A DNA stretch of 64,000 bases, taken from NCBI GenBank assembly GCA_020631735.1, contig CM036215.1, positions 16,146,346-16,210,345 of the forward strand, written 5' to 3'. Below the pieces are notes generated by a model. That model saw nothing but the letters and a program-made list of their open reading frames with translations, ran no database searches and had not been told where the DNA came from. Positions 37,113-49,344 of this stretch are shown one piece after another. Numbering within the stretch: position 1 is the first letter of the stretch; each line of letters opens with the position of its first letter. Source of the stretch: Saccharum officinarum (Eukaryota; Streptophyta; Magnoliopsida; Poales; Poaceae). The translations under genes were made by a program, and so were the position numbers.

Positions 37113-37755
37113 AAAGAGGCTAATTTTTTTGATTCTATATTCACAATGAGGCATCGTATAAGAGATATATATCACATATGTGACATCACAAACACAATAT
37201 AGCACATATATATCACATCCATCTCATGACAAAGGCAATACCACATATATATCACATGTCGATCACACAATATCTCACATACACGACATCACAAACATAA
37301 TAGGTCCAATATCCATCGAAACAAGTCGATAGTCGATCACAGTGCATCACATGTCCATCAAGCGGTGAAAAAGAGATACAAACTAAACGTGCGGAGGAAA
37401 TTGAGTGCCTGGTGAAGGAAAAACGCCGTCGCCTGCTTGCGTCTGAGATGGGTTATTTGAACCCGCCGATGGAGGCTGCATAAAGGACAAGAGATTGCAT
37501 GTGTTAGAGTGGTCGTCTAATGAAAGCACTAGTCGAAGCAATTTGGTTTCATACTCACAGGACTAGCTACAACTGGCGGCGGTGGAGCGAACTGCGGCAC
37601 AGGTACACCGTTCACTTGCCCAAAGTTCTGCAGGAACATCGTAATGTCCGCCAGCTGCTTGGCCTGCCTTTCCCGCTCGGCCCGCTCGGCCTGTCTTTCC
37701 CGCTCGGCCTGCTCGGTCCTCGCCACCAACTCCCGCAGCTCCTCAGCCATCCTCT

Positions 37756-37760
37756 CGTTC
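37756..37760. other. Target site duplication of the Tekay-type element (left)
   Basis: CGTTC, repeated at 49345-49349. It falls in exon 6 of the TNPA-like gene. Confidence 0.97.
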
Positions 37761-40523
37761 TGTCACACCCATTTTTAAGGATAAAAATAGGATGTATAAA
37801 AGACTCATGTGCACCCCAGGAAACAGTCGCACACATAAGTTGACAAATTACAAAGTATCATCACAGTGCTTATTACATAACGAATAAGTATTTAAGACAT
37901 AGTCTTGAACAATAGATAATAATAACTAATAATAATTCTTCAGCGGAAACTCCACACAGGGACACGGTTGACTGGTTGACATCAAGACTAGTACTCATTC
38001 CGATAATCTTCCTCATTATCTTCATCTGTTATGGTGGAAATAGCAAGAGTGAGTTCATGTCGAACTCCACAAATATAACACAGGGTTCATGTGGCTCAAA
38101 AGGCTAGACACTGTTTAACTGCATTTAGCTTTTAATCATATATTAGCAATTGAGTAGCATCAAGATAATCCACTTCCCATTAAAGAACCAATGATCAAAT
38201 GTAATAAGGATAATGAATAGCATTAACATGAGCAAATAATAATCAACAATAATTTAGCATGATATAACAGTTATGATCAACTATTCCATAAGAATCCTCA
38301 AGGCCGCTCGTATCCGTGAGCACGGCTAGTATACCAGTTTTTAACTCTGCGCAGAGGTGTACACTTTCACTGTAAGTCATGATTTCCAAATGAGTGGGGA
38401 GATCAAGCCCAAACACCCAAAAACCATATAAAGCCACTCAAGAGTTCGTCTAACAAGTTAGGGCCATTAGATTCACTCGGCAGGCAGATGTAGAACCCCC
38501 CTTCCCTGTGGCACAACAACCGCAGCCTATACACACTAGGCCAGGGGCTCGCACTACACCCAAAGTGTCAAGCCATTCTTACGCCATTTAAGGTAACCAC
38601 TAACAAGCTAGAAAAGGTCTCTTGAACAACTAAAGCCAGAGCCATATAGCCCTCACAGCTGTACTGTATATCCCGGTTATCACTTACAGATAAGTCCTTA
38701 AGGAGAGAAACCAGAGCATCAAAATAATACACAAGCTCTAGCCCCCTTTTAACAACAATGAAATCATCTTAATAGTTGATTGCTTAATCCATTAATCAAA
38801 TTACAAGATCATTGTTCTTAGTTTAAGCACTAGCAATAGCTACCCATATGCATACCCAAGGTTGACAAGGAATCAAGACATCAAGCACTAAGTTATAATC
38901 TCTAAGGTTGTCAAGGTAAGCACATGCATATGTATGATCATTTTGATGAATAGGTAGCAAGGATAGTCCTGTGTTATACTTGCCTTGATCAAAGCTCTCC
39001 AAATGATACTGCTGACTTGGCTCAAAGTAATACTCCGAATCGTCCAAGTACTGCTCACCTTCTATACTCGATCATCAATCAACAACATACATGCATCCAA
39101 TCAAACATACACGAAGCAAACAAATAGATATAATTAGAACAGTACACCAACAGTAACAAAACAGTAATAAAAGTTTATAAAACTCTTCTACACGTTTATA
39201 CGATCACACAGACGCAAAGATCACCAAAATCGGAGTTAAAACGTAGAAGTTATGAATTTTCTAAGATTTCCTATAGATAAATAAATACTTAATTATAAAC
39301 TCGAAAAATAATTTATCAAAACTAACTGTAAAACTATACTAACATGTAGAGTTCGCAAATACGAACCTAACGCAATTTGAACGGATCAAATCGGAGTTAA
39401 AACGAAGTTTTTATGGCTAAAACAATTCTAGTGGCAAATCTGTAAATACCTGAAAGCGTATTTTCAATTAAACCGACGAAGATTACGCTTTCTAAACAAC
39501 AAAGCGTAATCCATCAAATACGCCTTGGACTGCGGGTTAAGACTTTAGAAAACCTAGGGTCTCTTTAGCAAAAACACCGAGCGAAGGGGTATCTTGCGAT
39601 GTAAGCCGTCGGATTAGATCTAAACGGCCAGGATCTGTCCGGGGAAGAGAGAGAGGAATCCAGCTGGCACTGCAGCCCGGCGCGGTGGAGACATGGCCGG
39701 CGGCGAGATTTCTCGCCGGCGCTCTCAGTTAAGGCCCTAGAGGCCATGATTCAACTCGGGAATAGTACGGGAAGAGAGAGGAGCTCACGCCGAACTCACC
39801 GGAGCTGAACACGGAGGCGAGGACGGGTGGTGGATGACGCGCGACCTCCAATGGCGGGCGGTTCCCGAGCTCGGCGGTGGCGGCTTGCTTGCGGCGGCGA
39901 AAACCCTAACCGAAGGCGGATTGCGGCTTGTGGCGGCGTGGGGGAAGGCGGTGCGGGTGGGGCGCTATTTATGGCGACTTGTGGACGTGCGGCCGAAGAA
40001 AAGGGGAGGGGCGGGGCGGCACCGGACTCCATGTTCGAGTCCGGCTCGAACACGTCGCGAGGAAGGAGATGACCCGGCGGCCGACATGTGGGCCCGGATG
40101 GCAGTGACACGGGAGAGGAGAGAGGGAAGGCGCGGCAGCGTTCGGCTCGCGGGCCTGGACGAGCTGGGCTCGGCCCAATACGCGGCGCGGCCGTCGGTGA
40201 GCAGGCCGACGGGCCAGCAGGGGAGGGAGAAGATGCTGGGCCTTCGGGCCGAAACCGAGGAAAGGTAATTTCCTATCTCCCTTTTTTTTTTCCAATATTT
40301 CAAATACATTTCCAAATGATTTTTGAAATCATTTTCTTCTTGAAATGAAAACCAATCACACAAATAAAAATATGCAACGGCATGGATGCACAAACACTTA
40401 TTTAGCCCTATATTTGATTTTATTTAAACAAAAATATTATTTTACTAAATTTTCATGCACACAAAAATGCTTAACTACATCAAATTCCCTATTTGAAATT
40501 TTTCAAAAATTTAGGGTGTTACA
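37761..40523 (-). repeat. Tekay-type 3' LTR (2763 bp)
   Basis: TGTCACACCC to GGGTGTTACA on the plus strand. It contains the same TATA box (39965-39972) and splice donor as the 5' LTR. ORFs inside (39796-40393 on both strands, 38823-39047 and others) recur in the other LTR simply because the LTRs are identical. Confidence 0.97.
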
Positions 40524-40541
40524 ATTCTACCCCCCTTAAAA
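40524..40541 (-). other. Polypurine tract of the Tekay-type element
   Basis: The minus strand reads TTTTAAGGGGGGTAGAAT directly before the 3' LTR. Confidence 0.88.
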
Positions 40542-40569
40542 GAATCTCGTCCCGAGATTCGGACGATGC

Positions 40570-43500
40570 TTACTCAAACAACTGTGGGTATGCTTTTCTT
40601 AAATCTTCCTCTCTTTCCCACGTAGCCTCTGCTTCCGAATACCGACTCCACTGAACTTTGCACATCTTAATAATCCGACTTCGAGTAACTCTCTCAGCCG
40701 TTTCTAAAATCTTGATCGGAAACTCTTCATATGTAAGATCTTCCTTAACAATCAATTCTTCCAAAGGTATCTGCTCCTCAGGCACCCGCAAACACTTCTT
40801 AAGTTGTGAAACATGAAACACATCATGCACCCCAGATAAACTCTCAGGCAACTCTAATTGGTAAGCAACTTCCCCACGTCTAGCAATAACTTTAAATGGT
40901 CCAACATACCTTGGTGCTAGTTTACCTTTCATGTTAAATCTCTTCACACTTCTCATAGGTGACACCTTCAAATAGACATAATCACCTACTTCAAAAACTA
41001 GATCCCTTCTCCTATTATCAGCATAACTCTTCTGACGAGACTGTGCCACTCTCAAATTCTCACGAATCACTCGTACTTGATCTTCTGCGTTTCTAAGAAC
41101 ATCTGTACCAAACACCTGAGATTCACCTGTCTGATCCCAAAACAATGGAGTTCTACACTTACGTCCATACAAAGCTTCAAACGGTGCCATCTTGAAACTC
41201 TGTTGATAACTATTATTGTAAGAAAATTCTGCATAAGGCAAACTCTTATCCCAACTAGTTCCATATTGCAATGCACAAGCTCTCAACATATCCTCTAATA
41301 CCTGGTTGGTCCTTTCAGTCTGTCCATCTGTCTGTGGATGATATGCTGTACTAAAATTCAATTTTGTTCCCAGTGATTCATGCACAGCTTTCCAAAAATG
41401 CGATGTAAACTGCGATCCTCGATCAGATACAATCTTCTTTGGTACTCCATGCAAACAGACTATTCTCTCCATATACAACTCCGCCAATTTTGGTCCATGG
41501 TAAGTAGTCTTTACTGGTATAAAATGAGCAACTTTAGTTAACCGATCTACTATCACCCAAATAGAATCATAACCTCTCTGAGTACGCGGTAACCCTACTA
41601 TAAAATCCATACCAACTTCCTCCCACTTCCATTCAGGAATCTTCATTGGTTGTAACAATCCAGCAGGTCTCTGATGCTCTGCTTTCACCCTCTGACAAGT
41701 ATCACACAAAGCCACATACTCAGCCACATCTCGCTTTAGTCCAACCCACCAATATTTCTGTTTAAGATCCAAATACATCTTAGTACTACCAGGATGAATA
41801 GAATAAGCTGACTCATGAGCTTCACGAAGAATTGCTTGTCTAACAGTTTGATCCTCAGGTACACACAGCCTCTTTCCGAACCACAAAATTCCATTATCAT
41901 CCATTCGAAAGCCTGGTGACTTACCATTCACTATATCTTCCGCTATCTTCTTTAGTTTCTCATCCTTCAACTGGCCCTTGTAAATTTCTTGCTCTAAGGT
42001 AGGCTCTATCACTAATTCCATTGTATTAGTAACAATTCCCAAATTCAAATATTCAAATTCAGCACATAACTCACTAGTCATAGACAACGTTCTTATCTCA
42101 TTGGCATAACTCTTCCTACTAAGAGCATCAGCTACTACATTAGCCTTACCAGGATGATAGTGTATCTCAATATCATAATCCTTAATCAACTCCAACCATC
42201 TGCGTTGCCTCAAATTCAGATCTGACTGAGTGAAAATATACTTCAAACTCTTATGATCAGTGTATATATCACTCTTATGTCCAATCAAATAATGTCTCCA
42301 AATCTTTAAAGCATGAACGACAGCTGCTAACTCCAAATCATGTGTAGGATAATTCAACTCATGCTTTCTCAACTGTCTAGATGCATATGCCACAACTCTG
42401 CCTTCTTGCATAAGAACACATCCCAAACCTTGACGAGAAGCATCACAATAAATAGAAAACTTCTTACTCAAATCTGGTAAAACCAAAACAGGCGCTGTAG
42501 TTAACCTCTTCTTCAATTCCTCAAAACTAGCTTGACATTTATCAGACCACACAAATTTAGCATTCTTTTCTAACAGAGATGTCATAGGTTTAGCAAGTTT
42601 AGAAAACCCTTCGATGAATCGTCTGTAATATCCAGCTAATCCCAAGAAACTACGAATCTCACTAACATCAGTAGGTGGTTTCCAATTCAATACATCCTTT
42701 ACCTTGCCTGGATCCACTGATATACCTCCATTAGAAACAATATGACCAAGAAAAGAAACTTCCTTCAACCAAAACTCACATTTACTTCGCTTCGCATACA
42801 GTTTATGCTCTCTAAGCTTCTGCAATACCAACCTCAAATGTTCAGCATGCTCTACCTCTGTCTTGGAAAATACCAGTATATCATCAATAAACACTACCAC
42901 AAACTTATCCAAGTATTCCATGAACACATTATTCATCATGTACATAAAGTATGCAGGTGCATTGGTCAATCCAAACGACATAACAGTATACTCATACAAT
43001 CCATACCTTGTAGTAAAAGCTGTCTTTGGAATATCAGAGGCACGAATCTTCAACTGATGATATCCAGAACGTAAATCAATCTTAGAGAACACACAAGCAC
43101 CTCTCAACTGATCAAACAAGTCATCAATCCGGGGCAAAGGATACTTATTCTTGATAGTTACTACATTTAGTGACCGATAATCAACACACATCCTCTGACC
43201 ACCATCTTTCTTATCAACAAAAATAACTGGTGCTCCCCAAGGTGATGAACTAGGTCGAATAAAACCTTTATCTTGTAATTCTTTAATTTGTTTCTTAAGT
43301 TCTTCTAATTCATCTACTCCCATCCTATATGGTCGTTTGGCTATAGGTGCAGTTCCAGGTAATAATTCAATAAGAAATTCAATGTCTCGGTCAGGTGGCA
43401 TACCTGGCAATTCATCAGGGAAGACATCCGGAAATTCCTCAATCACTGAATTCTCCTTAATAGTATCTTCAATCTGATTCACCACCGCGGTTGGTTGCTT

Positions 43501-44985
43501 CTGCATTGCTACATCCACATTGATTTTATCTCCATTAGGCGCAGTCACAACTACCACTTTCTGCTGACACTGAATCTCTGCCTGATTTTGCATCATCCAG
43601 TCCATACCCAATATCACATCAATCCCAGATGTTCTCAACACTATAGGAGTTATCTTAAACTCTACCCCCCTTAATACCATACTAATCGGAAGACAACGAT
43701 TACTGGTTTGCATGGTACCTCCAGGTGAATTTACTAAGAGAGGTTCTTTCATAGCTAGCATGGGTATACTATGCATTTTAACAAAAATATTGGATATGAA
43801 TGTATGAGATGCTCCAGAGTCAAAAAGAACAGTTGCGGGAGTGGAATGTACATTGAACGTACCAATCATAACTTCTGGTGCATTATGAGCTGTATCAGAA
43901 GACACGTGATTCACCCTTCCAGCACCGGATTGCCTCTGGTTGCTCTTCTGGCTCTGAGGAGTCTGTTGGTTCTGCTTCTCAGGACAATTATAAGACAAAT
44001 GACCCTCTTTACCACAGACAAAGCATCTAATAGGAGTGCTGGGAGTACTATTCTTTATGGGGGTAGCATTGGGATTTCCAGTGCGAGGAGTCTGTTGCCC
44101 AGTCTGCTGATACTGTTGACGCTGTGGATATGATGAACGCTGTTGCGACTGATTGTTTTGCCAATTTTGGGACCACCTCTGATTTGAATTGCGATTCCAC
44201 TGGCTAACCGGTCCCTGAAACTTCTGATGAAAGCCATGCTGAGAATTTGTGCGTTGACGGTTGTTGCTTCCTGAGCCTTGCACCTTCATCTTCCTCTTTC
44301 TGTCCATCTCCCTACGCTCATTATCCAGCACAATCGCTTTGTTCACCAGCTCTTGAAAACTAGCATAGTTATTCCCCTTCAGTTGCAAGCGAAGATCATA
44401 ATATATTCCCTTCAAGAAAAGACGCTGCTTGTCTGCATCTTCCCTAACTTCATTGGGAGCATAGCGAGCCAACTGGGTAAACCTGTCATGATATTCACTC
44501 ACACTCATCTGTCCCATCCTCAGGTTTCTGAATTCTTCCTGCTTCAGCTCAATTATACCTTCAGGAATATGACGAGCTCGAAAATCTCTAACAAACTCAT
44601 TCCAAGTGATAGGAGGAGCATTGTCAGGGCGTGCAGCCTGGTACGACTCCCACCAAGTCTGAGCTGTCCCTTGTAACTGACCAGATGCATACAACACCTT
44701 TTCCATATCATTGCATTGAGCTATATTCAGTTGTTTCTCCACTGCCCTTACCCAATCATCTGCTTCTAAAGGATCAGCAGCATGAGAAAACACTGGAGGG
44801 CGTCCCTTTAAAAATTCTCCACGCTTATCCCTTACTTGAACAGGTGGTGGTCCTCCAACAGGGGGATTGTTCTGCATATGCTGCATAAACATCTGCATCA
44901 GCTGATTCTGGGTTTGCATGAGTTCCTCCATAGTAACGGGTGGATTAGCACCCCCACGACCTCTGCCACGACCTCTGCCTGACAT
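40570..44985 (-). CDS. Gag-pol polyprotein, Tekay-type gypsy, intact (1471 aa)
   Basis: Counting residues from the upstream GTG at 45000 (the ATG is residue 6, and a splice-acceptor-like CAG directly precedes it): Gly/Arg start, gag about 60-235, CCHC knuckle C326-C339, protease DSGA 394-397, RT about 560-750 with FIDD at 704-707, RNase H from DAS 853 through DHKS 915 to ADALS 957-961, integrase zinc site H1062, H1069, C1099, C1102, catalytic D1132, D1193, E1229 (DD35E), GPFKV region 1367-1371, and a chromodomain-like tail 1430-1475. No stop or frameshift. All catalytic residues expected for copying and integrating the element are present. Protein would act in cytoplasmic particles and then the nucleus; chromodomains in this group steer integration to heterochromatin. 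Confidence 0.96.
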   Translation of the reverse strand: MSGRGRGRGRGGANPPVTMEELMQTQNQLMQMFMQHMQNNPPVGGPPPVQVRDKRGEFLKGRPPVFSHAADPLEADDWVRAVEKQLNIAQCNDMEKVLYASGQLQGTAQTWWESYQAARPDNAPPITWNEFVRDFRARHIPEGIIELKQEEFRNLRMGQMSVSEYHDRFTQLARYAPNEVREDADKQRLFLKGIYYDLRLQLKGNNYASFQELVNKAIVLDNERREMDRKRKMKVQGSGSNNRQRTNSQHGFHQKFQGPVSQWNRNSNQRWSQNWQNNQSQQRSSYPQRQQYQQTGQQTPRTGNPNATPIKNSTPSTPIRCFVCGKEGHLSYNCPEKQNQQTPQSQKSNQRQSGAGRVNHVSSDTAHNAPEVMIGTFNVHSTPATVLFDSGASHTFISNIFVKMHSIPMLAMKEPLLVNSPGGTMQTSNRCLPISMVLRGVEFKITPIVLRTSGIDVILGMDWMMQNQAEIQCQQKVVVVTAPNGDKINVDVAMQKQPTAVVNQIEDTIKENSVIEEFPDVFPDELPGMPPDRDIEFLIELLPGTAPIAKRPYRMGVDELEELKKQIKELQDKGFIRPSSSPWGAPVIFVDKKDGGQRMCVDYRSLNVVTIKNKYPLPRIDDLFDQLRGACVFSKIDLRSGYHQLKIRASDIPKTAFTTRYGLYEYTVMSFGLTNAPAYFMYMMNNVFMEYLDKFVVVFIDDILVFSKTEVEHAEHLRLVLQKLREHKLYAKRSKCEFWLKEVSFLGHIVSNGGISVDPGKVKDVLNWKPPTDVSEIRSFLGLAGYYRRFIEGFSKLAKPMTSLLEKNAKFVWSDKCQASFEELKKRLTTAPVLVLPDLSKKFSIYCDASRQGLGCVLMQEGRVVAYASRQLRKHELNYPTHDLELAAVVHALKIWRHYLIGHKSDIYTDHKSLKYIFTQSDLNLRQRRWLELIKDYDIEIHYHPGKANVVADALSRKSYANEIRTLSMTSELCAEFEYLNLGIVTNTMELVIEPTLEQEIYKGQLKDEKLKKIAEDIVNGKSPGFRMDDNGILWFGKRLCVPEDQTVRQAILREAHESAYSIHPGSTKMYLDLKQKYWWVGLKRDVAEYVALCDTCQRVKAEHQRPAGLLQPMKIPEWKWEEVGMDFIVGLPRTQRGYDSIWVIVDRLTKVAHFIPVKTTYHGPKLAELYMERIVCLHGVPKKIVSDRGSQFTSHFWKAVHESLGTKLNFSTAYHPQTDGQTERTNQVLEDMLRACALQYGTSWDKSLPYAEFSYNNSYQQSFKMAPFEALYGRKCRTPLFWDQTGESQVFGTDVLRNAEDQVRVIRENLRVAQSRQKSYADNRRRDLVFEVGDYVYLKVSPMRSVKRFNMKGKLAPRYVGPFKVIARRGEVAYQLELPESLSGVHDVFHVSQLKKCLRVPEEQIPLEELIVKEDLTYEEFPIKILETAERVTRSRIIKMCKVQWSRYSEAEATWEREEDLRKAYPQLFE

Positions 44986-45688
44986 CTGTTTCCAAAACAC
45001 AGAAGATGGAATTCAGTACAATCCGAGATGATGTATACAATAGATAAACAAAATCTGATTTTCTGGGCGAACTCCAATTTCAGCAACTCAGTAAAACTGT
45101 CATATCTCGAGCTACAGATGTCCAAATCAGATGATCTTTACATGGTTGGAAAGCTTATAAAATTATCTACAACTCGTATTCACAACACTTTTTCTGATTC
45201 TGTCAATAAATTGGTCAAAAACTGAACTTAACAGAAACTGTTCCAGATTTCCAGACTGTGCAGTAACTCCAACTTGAAACAGGTATATCTCTTAACTCAT
45301 AATAGATATTAAGGTGATTCTTGTGGGATTGGAAAGATATAGAAGTCTAATTATTCCCAGTAAAATTTCTTAAATTTCTCATGAACGGATTTTAAGTTAT
45401 TTCTAAAACATCCCAGACTGATCCAAAAATCAGCAAAGGACAGAACTAATTTAACCTCATATTCAACTAATATATCTTGATCAAACTTAATATTCTTAAC
45501 CATGGAATTTGTAGGCATGTCTACAAAACTCCAGCACACATTACAAAGATCCAAATCACACATTATCATAATAACAATCCATCAATCACACAATTGTTCA
45601 CACCACAAACTGACTCTTAAAACAAACCAAACTTAAAATTAACTCACAACTACTATCGTTCCTATTACATAGGGATTTTTCCTATTGC
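44986..45688 (-). other. Spacer between orf0 and gag-pol of the Tekay-type element
   Basis: About 700 bp with stops in all minus-strand frames. Its 3' end (CCATCTTCTGTGTTTTGG then AAACAG before ATG) reads as a plausible splice acceptor placed exactly at the gag start. Confidence 0.6.
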
Positions 45689-46393
45689 CTAATTAAGCTT
45701 CTCATAAATCTTGGGACGACCTAACTCCGCCCTTAATTGGTCAATCTCCTTATAAGCTTGCTCCTTAAGTTCTTTTTCCTTCAGCAACTCATCCTTCAAG
45801 TCCACCTCATGGAGAGCCAATTCACGAGCTAATCCCACCGTAGCTTGTAAAGTCAAGGAGGAATCATCTGCAGGCGGCACGGTCCAAATTCCCTTGTCAT
45901 GCAAGAAACAAGGAAAATGCCGAAGTGCACCCTTTAGCGTCCTGTCCGAGCGTAGACCATGGTAGTAAACAAATGCATTGAAAGCGACATCCTCCATGCT
46001 TGTCTCCACAGTTGCCCGGCTCACTCGGGTAATGAACTTTGACTCCACCTTAGGCTCCTTAGTGGTAAGATCCCTTTTCTTGACCCATAATTCCGTCTTC
46101 CAATAGGAATCCATCCATGGATGACTATACTCTGCACTGCGATACTCTAAAATAGCCTCCCAGTCGTAGTAGTAGTTATCCAAGGTTCTTGTCAACATAT
46201 CATGAAAGAAGGCATCAGCTTTAGGAACCATGATATGAAATTTCGTAGTCCACCCCATAACTACATCCTCCATTGGTATATCACCAATTCTTGATTCAGC
46301 ATCAGATAGCTCTTGATCACCATCTTCATACAGCTCCTGAGGTTTGAAACGGGCAACGTACTGTGCAGCTGACAAACGGGGATGAGGAGGCAT
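45689..46393 (-). CDS. Extra ORF upstream of gag (orf0-like), 234 aa
   Basis: An uninterrupted frame between the primer-binding site and gag, same strand as gag-pol. I do not recognise a named domain. It starts MPPHPRLSAAQYVARF, has an acidic segment (residues 21-42), an aromatic-rich middle (DNYYYDWEAILEYRSAEY), and a C-terminal third that is Glu/Lys/Leu-rich and likely coiled coil (KDELLKEKELKEQAYKEIDQ). From memory, an 'orf0' in this position has been described for rice RIRE3/RIRE8-type elements; homology to those is not tested here. The ATG directly follows TTTTATAG, a splice-acceptor-like sequence. It is not gag, protease or env. Function unknown. Confidence 0.8.
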   Translation of the reverse strand: MPPHPRLSAAQYVARFKPQELYEDGDQELSDAESRIGDIPMEDVVMGWTTKFHIMVPKADAFFHDMLTRTLDNYYYDWEAILEYRSAEYSHPWMDSYWKTELWVKKRDLTTKEPKVESKFITRVSRATVETSMEDVAFNAFVYYHGLRSDRTLKGALRHFPCFLHDKGIWTVPPADDSSLTLQATVGLARELALHEVDLKDELLKEKELKEQAYKEIDQLRAELGRPKIYEKLN

Positions 46394-46566
46394 CTATAAA
46401 ATTTAGACATAGATTAGATAGAATCAATGTATTTTCGCAATAGAATAAAGTAGAGGGAGCATAAAACTTTAGTAATTAACAAGGTGAAAGACGAAGCATG
46501 AATTAAGTGAGGTATGGATGCTATCAACGACCATTCTAACTAGGCTTGCGTCCTACAGTCAACACG

Positions 46567-46578
46567 GCTCTGATACCA
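46567..46578 (-). other. Primer-binding site of the Tekay-type element
   Basis: The minus strand reads TGGTATCAGAGC, the exact complement of the initiator-Met tRNA 3' end, three bases from the 5' LTR. Confidence 0.95.
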
Positions 46579-46581
46579 ATC

Positions 46582-49344
46582 TGTCACACCCATTTTTAAG
46601 GATAAAAATAGGATGTATAAAAGACTCATGTGCACCCCAGGAAACAGTCGCACACATAAGTTGACAAATTACAAAGTATCATCACAGTGCTTATTACATA
46701 ACGAATAAGTATTTAAGACATAGTCTTGAACAATAGATAATAATAACTAATAATAATTCTTCAGCGGAAACTCCACACAGGGACACGGTTGACTGGTTGA
46801 CATCAAGACTAGTACTCATTCCGATAATCTTCCTCATTATCTTCATCTGTTATGGTGGAAATAGCAAGAGTGAGTTCATGTCGAACTCCACAAATATAAC
46901 ACAGGGTTCATGTGGCTCAAAAGGCTAGACACTGTTTAACTGCATTTAGCTTTTAATCATATATTAGCAATTGAGTAGCATCAAGATAATCCACTTCCCA
47001 TTAAAGAACCAATGATCAAATGTAATAAGGATAATGAATAGCATTAACATGAGCAAATAATAATCAACAATAATTTAGCATGATATAACAGTTATGATCA
47101 ACTATTCCATAAGAATCCCCAAGGCCGCTCGTATCCGTGAGCACGGCTAGTATACCAGTTTTTAACTCTGCGCAGAGGTGTACACTTTCACTGTAAGTCA
47201 TGATTTCCAAATGAGTGGGGAGATCAAGCCCAAACACCCAAAAACCATATAAAGCCACTCAAGAGTTCGTCTAACAAGTTAGGGCCATTAGATTCACTCG
47301 GCAGGCAGATGTAGAACCCCCCTTCCCTGTGGCACAACAACCGCAGCCTATACACACTAGGCCAGGGGCTCGCACTACACCCAAAGTGTCAAGCCATTCT
47401 TACGCCATTTAAGGTAACCACTAACAAGCTAGAAAAGGTCTCTTGAACAACTAAAGCCAGAGCCATATAGCCCTCACAGCTGTACTGTATATCCCGGTTA
47501 TCACTTACAGATAAGTCCTTAAGGAGAGAAACCAGAGCATCAAAATAATACACAAGCTCTAGCCCCCTTTTAACAACAATGAAATCATCTTAATAGTTGA
47601 TTGCTTAATCCATTAATCAAATTACAAGATCATTGTTCTTAGTTTAAGCACTAGCAATAGCTACCCATATGCATACCCAAGGTTGACAAGGAATCAAGAC
47701 ATCAAGCACTAAGTTATAATCTCTAAGGTTGTCAAGGTAAGCACATGCATATGTATGATCATTTTGATGAATAGGTAGCAAGGATAGTCCTGTGTTATAC
47801 TTGCCTTGATCAAAGCTCTCCAAATGATACTGCTGACTTGGCTCAAAGTAATACTCCGAATCGTCCAAGTACTGCTCACCTTCTATACTCGATCATCAAT
47901 CAACAACATACATGCATCCAATCAAACATACACGAAGCAAACAAATAGATATAATTAGAACAGTACACCAACAGTAACAAAACAGTAATAAAAGTTTATA
48001 AAACTCTTCTACACGTTTATACGATCACACAGACGCAAAGATCACCAAAATCGGAGTTAAAACGTAGAAGTTATGAATTTTCTAAGATTTCCTATAGATA
48101 AATAAATACTTAATTATAAACTCGAAAAATAATTTATCAAAACTAACTGTAAAACTATACTAACATGTAGAGTTCGCAAATACGAACCTAACGCAATTTG
48201 AACGGATCAAATCGGAGTTAAAACGAAGTTTTTATGGCTAAAACAATTCTAGTGGCAAATCTGTAAATACCTGAAAGCGTATTTTCAATTAAACCGACGA
48301 AGATTACGCTTTCTAAACAACAAAGCGTAATCCATCAAATACGCCTTGGACTGCGGGTTAAGACTTTAGAAAACCTAGGGTCTCTTTAGCAAAAACACCG
48401 AGCGAAGGGGTATCTTGCGATGTAAGCCGTCGGATTAGATCTAAACGGCCAGGATCTGTCCGGGGAAGAGAGAGAGGAATCCAGCTGGCACTGCAGCCCG
48501 GCGCGGTGGAGACATGGCCGGCGGCGAGATTTCTCGCCGGCGCTCTCAGTTAAGGCCCTAGAGGCCATGATTCAACTCGGGAATAGTACGGGAAGAGAGA
48601 GGAGCTCACGCCGAACTCACCGGAGCTGAACACGGAGGCGAGGACGGGTGGTGGATGACGCGCGACCTCCAATGGCGGGCGGTTCCCGAGCTCGGCGGTG
48701 GCGGCTTGCTTGCGGCGGCGAAAACCCTAACCGAAGGCGGATTGCGGCTTGTGGCGGCGTGGGGGAAGGCGGTGCGGGTGGGGCGCTATTTATGGCGACT
48801 TGTGGACGTGCGGCCGAAGAAAAGGGGAGGGGCGGGGCGGCACCGGACTCCATGTTCGAGTCCGGCTCGAACACGTCGCGAGGAAGGAGATGACCCGGCG
48901 GCCGACATGTGGGCCCGGATGGCAGTGACACGGGAGAGGAGAGAGGGAAGGCGCGGCAGCGTTCGGCTCGCGGGCCTGGACGAGCTGGGCTCGGCCCAAT
49001 ACGCGGCGCGGCCGTCGGTGAGCAGGCCGACGGGCCAGCAGGGGAGGGAGAAGATGCTGGGCCTTCGGGCCGAAACCGAGGAAAGGTAATTTCCTATCTC
49101 CCTTTTTTTTTTCCAATATTTCAAATACATTTCCAAATGATTTTTGAAATCATTTTCTTCTTGAAATGAAAACCAATCACACAAATAAAAATATGCAACG
49201 GCATGGATGCACAAACACTTATTTAGCCCTATATTTGATTTTATTTAAACAAAAATATTATTTTACTAAATTTTCATGCACACAAAAATGCTTAACTACA
49301 TCAAATTCCCTATTTGAAATTTTTCAAAAATTTAGGGTGTTACA
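46582..49344 (-). repeat. Tekay-type 5' LTR (2763 bp)
   Basis: Same as 37761-40523 with a constant offset of 8821 and one substitution found. It carries the promoter that would drive the element. ORFs within it are not genes. Confidence 0.97.
48620..48793 (-). promoter_or_regulatory. Predicted promoter and first splice donor in the Tekay-type 5' LTR
   Basis: On the minus strand a TATA-like ATAAATAG (48786-48793) is followed by a GC-rich leader, which ends in CAGCTCCG|GTGAGTTCGG (donor at 48620). A strong donor inside the LTR together with acceptors at the orf0 and gag starts suggests a spliced leader. Inference from sequence only. Confidence 0.5.

Larger units (their letters stand above)
37761..49344 (-). 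mobile_element. Complete Tekay/Del-type chromovirus gypsy retrotransposon (11,584 bp)
   Basis: On the minus strand: 5' LTR 46582-49344, primer-binding site 46567-46578, orf0 45689-46393, gag-pol to 40570, polypurine tract 40524-40541, 3' LTR 37761-40523. A 5-bp target duplication CGTTC flanks it. Both LTRs are 2763 bp, and I found one difference (T at 38298, C at 47119). Gag-pol is uninterrupted. Order protease-RT-RNase H-integrase defines gypsy. The C-terminal chromodomain-like tail, initiator-Met primer site and long LTRs indicate the Tekay (Del) branch of chromoviruses. It looks young and potentially autonomous. Confidence 0.97.

Noticed and set aside
39796..40393. Several 80-144 aa ORFs on both strands, seen again at 48617-49214
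   Set aside because: They lie in the GC-rich leader of the Tekay-type LTR and recur only because the LTRs are identical.
40570..45000. Gag-pol start at 45000
   Set aside because: That codon is GTG; the first ATG is at 44983-44985 and is followed by the Gly/Arg-rich start expected for this family.
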